57,876 bases of DNA. Origin: Liolophura sinensis (Eukaryota; Mollusca; Polyplacophora; Chitonida; Chitonidae). Below the pieces are notes generated by a model. That model saw only the letters and a list, made by a program, of their open reading frames with translations. It was not told the origin of the DNA and made no database searches. Below are positions 27,201 through 39,200 of the stretch, one piece after another (within the stretch, counting starts at the first letter, position 1; every line of letters begins with the position of its first letter). The stretch lies in NCBI RefSeq assembly GCF_032854445.1, contig NC_088302.1, positions 47,160,645 through 47,218,520 on the forward strand. The letters are read 5' to 3'. The position numbers and the translations under genes are program-made.

Positions 27201-30200
27201 AATGTTTATGCCACATGGTAAAATTGGACGGCCATTTTTTCTAAATTGCTAAAAAGAAAAAAAATTTCTGTACTTCTGTACAAAATACCTCTTTCAGCCG
27301 CATTGTAATACATACCAGCAAAAACATTCTTCATATGTTTTCTGTATATTGTACACCTATTGCTTTTACTGTCCACTTGAATTTATACTTGGAGTTTTTA
27401 CCCAAGACTCTCTTCGAGTATATTTGATATAATACATATTAAGATACTGTACAGCTATACATGGACATTGTGGGCTTACATTATAAGAGAGCCAAAATCA
27501 CTGCAAGAGACAGGCTGCAGAAGTCAGGTATATATACATATATATCCATATATATATGTTAAATTACACATTTTTAGCAAGTGTATTTGAAGAAAGGGTC
27601 ATGGCTCATCACATAAATGCTGACTTCTTTTACCTGTTTTCTTATCAGTCTTGTTAGTCAAATTGTTACACTATGCAGAGATACATTGGAAACATTTTAG
27701 ATATACTAAAGCATTTTACCACCTGATGCCCTCTAGTTCTGGACTTTACATGAATGAATGAGCAATTTTGAGACAGAGATGTATAAAATTTGTTTTGATG
27801 AAAAGGTGATAAGATTGTTTTTCTTGGTTTCATTGCTCTTGGAACAAACCTCCTTAAGTATTTCACTTGTAAGAGAGCACAGAGCGCTGTGAATGGCAGA
27901 CTGTGTCAGGGTATGTTGATGGTTAGCATTCATGACTTTATTATATTTGACATCACTGGAATGCAGCCAATGGTACCAGGTTCCAAAAGCATCCAGGGCC
28001 TTTTGACTCTCAAAATGTGCATGTGTAGACAATCAAAGGTGACTTTTGCTTTTGTGGTTTGACTCATTTGGTGAGGATGTGAATAAATAAGTGTAATACT
28101 GATTTCATTTGCCTAGAACATTCCTTGTGTTTCCAACATCATTGAAAACTGTTGATTGGTTCTCTTAATTTGCAAGAATCCATCTTTATTTCATACTGTA
28201 TATACATTCTTAGATCTTTGGTGGTTGGTATTGAATGTTGTTTTAGGAATTGGCCTGGCAATTATTGACCTGGAACATCCAATTTGGTTGACAAATAATA
28301 TATGAATGTTTTGACACCTAGATTAAAAAAACTGTCAGCCATTATGGGCAGTTAACCATTTGATTCATAAAATGACTAAATTTTATGAAGAATTCATACA
28401 CCTAAAGTGTTTTCATGAAACATGCTTAAATTTAACTTCCTGTTGGCTCATCTGTATAAGGCACCTAATAATGCACATGCAACTGTTCACTTAGATCTGT
28501 TTGGTTCCCAAAATCTCTTCTAAATGCACTTTGTTTCATTATATGACTGTGTTCACCTTAAAAAGAAGCTGGGCAGTTTTTATACGGGTAGATCACACAC
28601 AATAACAATAAAACTAAATGCTAAATCAGTCAAAGAAATGAAATACTCATGGCCTTGGATCCCTTCTGGGTATTCAAGTGATCATGACTGTTGGCTTTCC
28701 AAAACACTTTGTAACTTTGTGTGTAACATCCATATTCATATGGTGGATCAGTTCCAAATGGAAGTGGCTGATTTAGGCATAATCCATGCGTATGTACAAA
28801 CAGTATAAATCTTATACACCTGTAAGGCTGACCAGTAGGTTATAGGTTATAGGTGTTATACATTGATGTGACCTGTGCAGTCCTAGACTTAGGGTTTTGT
28901 CTTAATTTCCAGACCTTCAAGGAATCTTCATGTGAGCATACACAGGAATTCCACACTTACCAAATCCAGCTGTAACGAGTGTATAACATTTCAGTGACAT
29001 TTCGTTACTGGAGAGTGTCTGACACTGACTGACTGTGGTCAGTGCAAACCTTTTGTGACTTTTTCTGTTACTACTTAACATCTCTCTCTTACATGTTTCC
29101 ATTGCAAATATTTGTGACAACTGGTGGACAAGACTCAAAAAAATGTTTAAATATTTGAATATGTTGTTTTAAGTTTCTTACAAAGTTCAAAGTATGGTAA
29201 TAATTGGTACAAGACATCTTGAAATTAATACTGAATACATGTAATGGATTTTTCTAATTACGTGAGCTTCATCAATTAAGTAGTTGTTGTGATAGTTTTG
29301 CTGTGGTAATCAATCATTTCATTAGCAATGAGTTGCATGTAAGTGTAAAAGTCAGTTGAACATGTATGTCATTAATATGTGCACTTTAGGGCCATGTTGA
29401 GTTGATTTCTTAAATGTGAGTGATTGCTGATGCAACTTAAGAACATCCTGCACTAATGCACATTTAAATAGAAGATCCTGTCAGCTGTAAATGATTTACA
29501 AACCTTTTAGAAGTAAATGAGTGCAACCATAAAATTTCCTTGTCCAGTTGCGCACAAGTTTCCAACTTGGTCAGTATTCACAACTTTATGATAGGGGGTG
29601 ACAGAAGATGATAATTTGTAAATTTCTATCATTGGTATTGTATAAAGGCAAAGGCCATAATAGCTTGAGAGTTCAACACAGTCATTTTTCTGTAAATGGT
29701 AAGATATTTGATTGAATGATTTGAATAAATTAGAATATTTGGAAGTCTTACGATCAGTGTTCCTGGGAATTAAGAAAAGACATTCTTAAAGAAAATTTTC
29801 AAGTAGACCATAATAAACATATCTCAGGAATTTTAGTTATAATTGGGTGTAAACAGAAAGAAACCAGACCTGTGAAGTGGCTGGAGAAGAATTTGGGGGA
29901 ATCAGTCTTCAGGTGTGCAACTATTGTGTTTGGAACTAGTTGGAGTGTTTGTAAGAGCACATTAGTACAAGGCATAGAGATATTAGTACTTCCAGATGAC
30001 ACTGGCAGTGACATTTATCACCAGTATTCTTATCATTTACATCATACCAACTGTAATCAGTTGTCCATCTTCCTGGAAGCTGGCAGCCTGGTACTAATGT
30101 GCTTTAATTGCTAGCTTTCGTGCCTTACCACTTTAACCTATCCTGAAGCATTCTGAGAGTGTCAAGAGATAATTTCAAGGTCACATTGAAGAAATTTCAG

Positions 30201-33200
30201 ACAGCTTTGCACATTTGAAATGGGTTGAGGATGATTCTAGAAAAGCTAATGGTAATGTAGTGATGGCAGCAGTCATGAAAGAGTTCTATGGTGGCTAAAA
30301 GTCATCCAAGATAGAATTAAATCCAATACAAATACATGTATTTACATGTATATGACACTAATGTTTTGATGCAATGGAAACTAGGAAAGAAGAGGCTATG
30401 TGAGTAAAATGATCCAGTTCCTAACATATATATCTATTTTGGTGAAAACATCAACAAAAGGGCCGAGAGTTTGGCCAAGGAACAAGTATACCTATCTCAG
30501 CTCAAGACGCCAACCTATCACCAAAGCCATTTTTCAAACTGAAGATGTAATAAAGTGCAATAGGATGTTAATTTCCTAAAAAAAAGTACTGGTACCAACT
30601 GACTGGTCTGGTCCAAATTATGAATGTCTAATCTATCGCAGACCATTGCAACTGATGGTAATCTGGTGTTTTGCTCATTTTTAGCCCATGTGACAGTGGC
30701 AACCATGTTGAAATTTATGTCAGAACGGTTTCAACTTCTCTGCCATTTTCCATCAGTATTACTTACTGAAAATTTTGTCTCCCCAGACATAACAAGGTTA
30801 AAGTCTTGTGAAATTCCTGTGGGAGATAAGATTGATGTTTGTTCATATGATTATTCTGAGTGCCCCTTGCTGCTACTCACCCGAAATTACCAGATTGAGA
30901 AAGAGGCTTCGCAATTTACACCTGTCGACTTGTCTGCCCTTTCTTGTCATCATCATTCAAACTGTTAGTGAGACGCAAGCACTGAAACATTGTAGGCTTT
31001 TCACATTGCCTTCTCATGGGCTAAATATAAAAGCATAGGTTTTTTTGTTCTTGTTTGCCAATCTCTGTTGAGCGGTATTTTTTTTTTGTGTGATTGTTTG
31101 ACATTGTAAACAGCCTTAATATGCCACTCGTTCTTGCCCTCTTGGCATTGTCAAGACAGAACATGGATTCAGACAGGCTCAAGCATGCTTCATTCATGCT
31201 TGGTTTACTTCATGTGTGAAAGCAGTTTGACAGATTATATCATTGCCTTGACTAATTGTAGCAGCTGGATTTTACATGTGTAGGAATTGATTTTTTCATT
31301 TTTTGATTTGTTGTTTTACGACTTACTTAACAATATCTCGGTCATATGACGATGGCCAGTGTGGTATGGCGGGTGGAAACCAAGCAATGCCTGGAGGAAA
31401 CCCACACCCCTTGGCAAGCTATACTGGCAGGCTTTCTCACGTAAGGCCAGAGTCAAGCTGGCAGGAGCTGGAATCGAAACCTTGACCTCATTGGTCACAG
31501 GCTACTGTGATCGTCAGGCCTTAGGCCACTCGGCCACTGCAGGCCCCTTGTAGGAATTAAACAAAATGTGTGAATTTATGCTGTTCTTTTATTTAAGTAC
31601 CAAAGTCTTAAAGTTACATCTATTCATTTTTTTCATAATTACATGTATATAAGAAATTTAAACACAAAGAATGTTATGTTTTAACGTCATTTGTTTTCCC
31701 ACAGTGAGTAGTATTACTGATGGATTTAACATGTGTAGGAACAAAATTCTGTGTACATGTGTGGGTTTGTACTGTATATCTGTTAAAGTACCCAAGTCTT
31801 GAAGTTTCATGTATTCATTTTTTATTAGTTATATGACGAATTTAACATGGAGAATACTTTATATTAATGTTATACTTGTTTAACCACATTGAGTTACATT
31901 ACACGAGTCTTACTTTGGTGTAAGTAAAGTAAGCCATGACAGTTTTGGCTCAAAATACCATGGTAGTGGAATACCATATGTAAGTGGTTAAGTGTTAACA
32001 TTTCTGTTAGAAGCAAGAAAGGAGTTAGGAAAAAGTGATAAACTACATGTATATAAAAACACATACAGCCTGTGGTTTGGGGATTTCGCTAACCTATCTG
32101 CATTCCCTTCACTGTTTTCAAGTAGTTAGCTTAACTGCAATTCCCACACTGTAGGCAGCTAAGGCATCCTGTATTTGCACGTGTGTTTGTTTGAAAACTA
32201 TGTTCTGAGCTGCATAACTTAAGTAAAATCTAGGGAGAAGACTTTTTGATATAGGCTTCATACATATTTCCAAGAAGAAACTTCTATAATTCTAACCGAT
32301 GGAGGAAGGCTTTTCAGACTTCTTGTTGGCATACCTTTCTGAAATGAAATAGGCACTTGTGGCAAACCTTCTTTAACTATGCGAGAAAGCCAATTTACTC
32401 AAAGGTTTGGTCTAGAGCATAAAAAATACACTGGTTCATCACTATCCCCTGCGTTCAGAATGAAGAGTGAGCTACCGGTACAGTACCTACGGCTGAGTTG
32501 TTTAGAAGGTTGATTCTTTTTTTTTTTTTTTTTTTTTGATTGGTGTTTTACGCCGTACTCAAGAATATTTCACTTATACGACGGCGGCCAGCATTATGGT
32601 GGGTGGAAACCGGGCACAGCTCGGGGGAAACCCACGACCATCTGCAGGTTGCTGACAGACCTTCCCACTTGCGGCCGGAGAGGAAGCCAGCATGAGCTGG
32701 ACTTGAACTCACAGCGACCACATTGGTGAGAGGCTCCTGGGTCATTACGCTGCGCTAGCACGCTAACCGACTGAGCCACGGAGGCCCCTAGAAGGTTGAT
32801 TCAATTGACTTGGCCACATCTGAGGTTTCCGAACACTAATAGCTAGTAGATGACTTACTAAATATGTACCATACAGTACATGTACCTTTGGTCAGAGGTG
32901 TGTGATGGATGGGGTATTGGTCACGCGCAGGTTTCAGAACTTGTGCAGATACTTAATTAACATGACAAACTTAACATGACTGCGATATTGGAGTCTGTCT
33001 GTCACAGGCTGCCCTTGAGATCAAGACATTGTGAACAGTTAACAACTATAATCATGCTCGTTCACAGGCAGCTGTCGGCCAAGTTGCATTTTCTATTCAT
33101 CACAACTTAGGTTTAGGACGATAACGTATACTGAGAATGACAAAATTTGTCACCTAACATCACAGTGGCAGGTGACCTGTTGGCAACTGATCTTTGTTAG

Positions 33201-36200
33201 ACAGTTAAACTTTACTGAAATAAATATTTCTGTTTTGTTTTTTGGGGGCCGAGGGGGCATGTGTTAATGACATATATGTTAGACTCCTTCATTTACTCAC
33301 AAAGGTAGTCCGCTTCGGGACCGGTAGATCCAGGATCAATCCTTGATCGAGTCACACCGAAGACTTTAAAAGAGGAAGTTGTAACTTTGTCGCTTGGCGT
33401 TCAGCATGAAGGGGATAGTGCAACGACTGGTTGACCCATATCAGTATAATGGCTCGGGCGGGGCGGCTTACTTGCCTTCGGTGAGTCGTCTCAGTGAAGC
33501 AGCACTAGATAAAAGAGCGGTGAAAATCCGTCCTGCAACAAGGAGGCACATTACACGTACATGCACCCTAAGGATTCCTTCGTCGTCATATGACTGAAAA
33601 ATTGTTGAGTACGATGTTAAACCCCAAGCATGCACTCACTCACTCACAAAGGTAAAGTTTGGCTTTTGCCAGAGATAATTATTCCTTGATCAAGGAGGTC
33701 ACATGATTTTTCCTAATTCTGACAGTTTGAGTTTAGAAAGGCGGTTTAAGGTTTCTTGGAATATGGGATGATAGTCTACTGGAAAAATTGTAACTTTCAG
33801 CACCAGAAATAATATTTTGTGACATTTATTTCCCTCTAAAAATGTACTTTTGTGGGTGAAATTTATGGTCATTTAAGGTATATCCACCAAAAAAAAAACG
33901 TGCAGCTTGTTTTATTTTTATTCCAGTTTTATTTTTTAGTGTTGGATAAAAACACAGAATAAAATTGGTGTGACCTCAAGTGTGCGTGCATGTTTCAGTA
34001 ATGTCAAGTGTGCATGCATGTTTCAGTAACATCAAGTGTGCATGTATTTTTCAGTGACCTCAAGTGTGCATGCAGTTTTCAGTAACCTCAAGTTTGCATA
34101 CATGTCTTAGTAACCTCAAGTGTGCATGCATGTTTCAGTAACCTCAAGTGTGCATGCATGTTTCAGTAACCTCAAGTGTGCATGCATTTTTCAGTGACCT
34201 CAAGTGTGCATGCATGTTTCAGTAATGTTAAGTGTGCATGCATGTTTCAGTAATGTCAAGTGTGCATGCATTTTTCAGTAACCTCAAGTGTGCATGCATG
34301 TCTCAGTAACCTCAAGTGTGCATGCGTGTCTCAGTAACCTCAAGTGTGCATGCATGTCTCAGTAACCTCAAGTGTGCATGCATGTTTCAGTAACCTCAAG
34401 TGCGCATGCATGTTTCAGTAAAGGTGTCATGTTGTGAGAATGTAAAGATTGAAACCCTGTTGTGCCTTTCTGATCTTTCTGTAAATGATCAGATTTAATA
34501 AACAAGATATTTTTCTAATTCCCCAAGAAAATACTACCAACCCACAAAGTTTGCTGCGGCTGCTAAATAATCTCAGCTGTGAACTCACTAAGTAAAAGTC
34601 AAAATGGTAATCTATCAATAACAAACAGAAGAGGTCTAACTTTCCCTTGAGGTTATTTGATAAGCATATAGGCTTCACTGTAAATATTCAGGGTCTTAAA
34701 GTCAACTCTTCAAAGCTCATGAAACCAGATGGTCAGCAAATTCAGTGCTTAGTGTTTGAGCTGTAGGCCAGTTTGAGAAGTTTGTTTATTTTGAAAGCAT
34801 TGGTCAAGTCCCCAATGGACTGTAAAGAAAGTGATATGAAATAGACTTGCAGCTGTCTGGGTTAACAGTTTGTGTTTGTTTCACACAGCCTTAATTCCCG
34901 TGTGGGATATGTTAACTGTGTGGTCAAAATGTCTATAGCACAACTATGGTTATGAAAAGTCACTCTTTCTGAGTCCTTATTGATATGATAGTTTATGGAT
35001 GAATGGTCTATGAAACACAGGTTTTTCTTTGTGTTAGAATACAAACATGAGCAGTGTGCGAATAAAAATCATCACATTGTAAATAGTTATGCATACAAAA
35101 CCTGCTTAAGGTGCCTTATTTTTTCCCGTATTTATATAGAGTTATTAAAATTGTCGGTGTGATATGTACTTTTTGTGTCGTCTAGGTGAAAGCATGAATG
35201 GAGAAAAGGTACCAAGCAAGCTGTAGATCTTTAGGGGTCATGAAGAAAGTAGTTTAGTGAAATTAAGAAGGTAAAAGGTCCATATGCATGTTAACAAGTT
35301 TTCTGTTACAGGAAAACGCATATGTACATGCTCATGTCACATATGATTGAAGCATGGAAATTGGAAATTTCATTTACCAAAATTTACTCTTTTCATTTGG
35401 GTAGCCTTTGAACCCTGTATTTAGTGTAATTACAGCTCCTTAAAGGATTTATTTGTTGCTATGAAAATCTTTGCCTATAATCAGTGTAGATGATAACTTT
35501 CAGCGTTGAAATGCAAATAAATTGTGTAGAGCATACATCACCTAGTTTAATTCACCTATATACTGGTAACAAAAGGCCACTGTTAAGCTCTTTTGGTTGG
35601 TCAGTCAAATTATTTGATTTTTTTTTTAATATGGACCATTTCCAATTGGCCTTCTGGAATGAAAAGCAGAGTGACTTCTTGCGCATGAACTGCACTATGA
35701 ATTTGTCCTTGTTTTCATGAAAGAAAAGTGCAAAATATTATGAATGATTTTTTATTCACTTAAGAAATTTGATTCACTTCACATGACGTTGTACAGTTTT
35801 GCTGAGGTTCAGATTCATTTTCAGATTTTGTTATCCATTTACTACTAGAATATTGTCTCCTTTCTGATTTTAAGTAGATTAAATAGGTACAACATTGTTA
35901 TATACAAATAATTACAGATTGTACCCAACTTCAGTGATAAGCCATACATGGGATACATGGTCTGTAAGCAACCTGCGGATGGTCATGGCTTTTCACCAGA
36001 CTCTGCCCGGTTTCTTCCCACCTTAATGCCGGTTACCGTTGCGTAAGTGAAATATTCTTGAGTACGGTTTAAAACACCAGTGAGATAAATCAGATCAATG
36101 ATAAAGTGACTTGCATGCTTTACATGTGCTGCAGCATAGGCCATACACATATACAAACATGTAATTCATCAAGATAAACTCAATTATCTTGAGCAGCACA

Positions 36201-39200
36201 AAATAGTTGACTTTAGCAAAGCCCAAGTGTTCCTCTTTAGTCAACCAACATATCAACCATCCATCTCTATGAGCTAAATGTCCCCAGGCACAAGACACCA
36301 TGTAGACATTTTTATCTGGGCTGTCACCACTGATAAAGCCTTGTGAACTTTTGCTGCCTCAAATTTACCATTTAAGTTTCCAACAGCTCTTATAGCCCCA
36401 TGGTGTGGTTTTGGTGTGGCACTTAAGGGTCTGATTTAATAATATACAGCCTTGCTGTTTTTGGACATAAATGTCAGAAAAGCCTGGAATGTCTAGTCTC
36501 TCTAGCAACCATAATTTTTCAACTTTGCCTAACCCCTGATGTATCCCTACAACTGCTAGGCCTCATAAAACATGTGGTTTTTGTTATAAATTGTGTCTCC
36601 AACTTTTTCAACAATGTTGAAAGCAGTAATAAACAGTTGTCTGCTTTCAAAATTTAGGAGGAAGCTGACATGTTAAGAACTATGTAAAAATATTACAAGA
36701 TAATGTTTACTTTGTCCTATAAACATTAAATTTGTGTGAGAATTTTGGCTTGATGTAATAAAACTATCTAAAGTATTGTTAAAACCAACAGTGTCTTACT
36801 TTTGTTACAGTTGTTAGTGACATCTTTCTGAAATAAACTGTTTAGGGGAATGCAATCAGCTAAAATCAAAAATGTTGTTATTATTTGTTATACTTTTTAA
36901 AAGAATGTTGAATTTAATGCACCTGTATATACTCTGATATGGTGAGGAATGAATTGGATGTTTAAGTTTCAGAAAGGTTGATTAATGTTAATATAGTGTT
37001 ACATTGATAAAATGCTATGCATAAGGGTATAATATACAGTGTTGTAAATTATATCATTTTGGTAAATTGATGTAATGTGTGATATCTATGTATGTCAGCC
37101 CTTGTAAAACATGGCTTTGTGACAAGAGGCTATTAGACCCACTTGACTCCTAGTGTTGTCATGACTACACATGTATGACAGTCAAACCGCCAGCATGTGT
37201 TGTGTTTTGTCAGAAGTTAGCTGCCCAAAGCATGAGGGGTTTATTTGGCTTTTTGGTCAGGTCAGCTGTTGTCAACATCAGAGGTTTTCTCTTACAGTGT
37301 CATTTGGACATACCATTTTGTTTTGCAGCTATGACTTAAGAAAATGGGTAACAAAATGTATATTTTCTTATGTACAGCTGATTGACCTTGTCATAGGTCT
37401 GTCACCCATGCTTCCACAAAAATGGCAGAAATTAATTTAAGTATGTCCGTCTTTCTGTCCTTGGTTTCTATGTAATAAATGCTTCAAATACTGTCCAATT
37501 TAGATGCAATTTTGTATTTAGTTTCATTTTATGGCCCCTCTGATCAAGTTTGAAAACCAGCTGGATGGAGCCGCCCTACAAAATTTTTGCATGTTTAATG
37601 ATTGCCTTGATTGTAATTGGTGGTGGTTCCCTGTTTAATAATGACTTCGGATAGATTGTCCAATTTGGATACCGTTTTTTTTTACGCACTCATGTTGGGG
37701 CCCCTCAGATCAAGTTCATAAACTGGCCTTATCCATGCAAAAGTTTTTTGCATACTAGTATTTACCATGGAATTATAAATTCATGAATTATCTTGTAAAG
37801 CTATATATTTGTAATAGCGAGGTCTAGCTGTTAAACTTATATTTCGTCCTTAAAAGTGAAGGTTGTGATTTGTCTGTCAGCTGGACTACACTGCACATGT
37901 ATGTGGTTGGACATATATTTATATGTATGTGGTTTGGACAGATATCTACATGTATGTGGTTTGGACAGGTATCTACATGTATGTGGTTTGGACATATATC
38001 TACATGTATGTGGTTTGGACATATATCTACATGTATGTGGTTTGGACATATATCTACATGTATGTGGTTTGGACATATATCTACATGTATGTGGTTTGGA
38101 CATATATCTACATGTATGTGGTTTGGACATATATCTACATGTATACCCAGATTAATAGTATTTCTGGTGGTTTGTGTTATGTCAACTTTGCTTGTTATGT
38201 GTTGTTGAAAGGACACAAAATTTCCGAGTCTGTCTCGAATCATAAATGAAGACAGTGACAAAATTGATATGTATATCATGGTAAATGACATAAAATTTCA
38301 ATCATAACTTTAGTTGAACATTTTGCCTGAGTTTGAGAGTTATATTGGCCTTAGCTAAGTATTTTGACAATTGCTTGGAAGGTAAATGATATCCTACCGG
38401 ATCCAGCACCTAATGTAATATTTGATGACATTTATTTTGCCTCTAAAAATGTGCCTTATGAGCAAATTACTTTTGGGTCATTCACCGTTCATGCCTGCAT
38501 ACATATATGTACTCTTCTGCACAATTTTACTTAGCTCTGATGCACACCATGACCAAAGTCAGGTAATAAATATTGCAGAAAGAACATGTTTTTAGGAAAT
38601 TGGAACTAGACAGTATTATAAGAAATTTATAATACCAGTAATATGAATTTCAACTCCTGAAAGTACTGCTTTGTAAATTGACCATATGTTGTTCTTGATC
38701 AGGTACTAAAGTGAAAGTTCATGTGTCTACTTGAAAGTTCAAACCACAGGCAAAACGCGCAAGAACTTGGTACACTAATATTGTTTTTGTCGAACAGTTG
38801 TGTTGAACTACGCCCTGGACATCTGTGACAGTCATCGCATGTATCATTTTATGAAAAGGGGCACCAAAAATTGCTGACGCAAGGCTCTTTGATATAAGCT
38901 CTGTTTACCATATGATGTTGACTGGACAGAAAAAAAACAACTTTTTTTATCTTTTTAAAGCAGCCTATGTTCTCTGGCGAAAGGGCTAAAATATACACTT
39001 TTACTTCCGTTGCATTATAGAGGTGGAAATGGGACAGACATTAAAAATGTTGCTGTTTTGCACCAACTGTATTATGTTCCTTGTCCCTTGTACCCATACA
39101 TTTGCGCACAGCATGTTTTCCATCTCACTGTGACACATTATAACTGGGGATATATGTCTGACTGTAAGCTGTAAGCTGCATGCTGAGGAAGTACATTGTG

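Noticed and set aside
29872-31038. Several 60-114 codon frames, including a [20 protein letters not shown] segment near 30180-30297, considered as a degraded retroelement
   Set aside because: No recognisable reverse transcriptase, transposase or gag motif, no ends or target duplication; left as chance or unknown.
37824-38291. Open frames of 97-155 codons with 9-residue repeats on both strands
   Set aside because: They are produced by the 27-bp minisatellite; open in several frames, with no homology outside the repeat.
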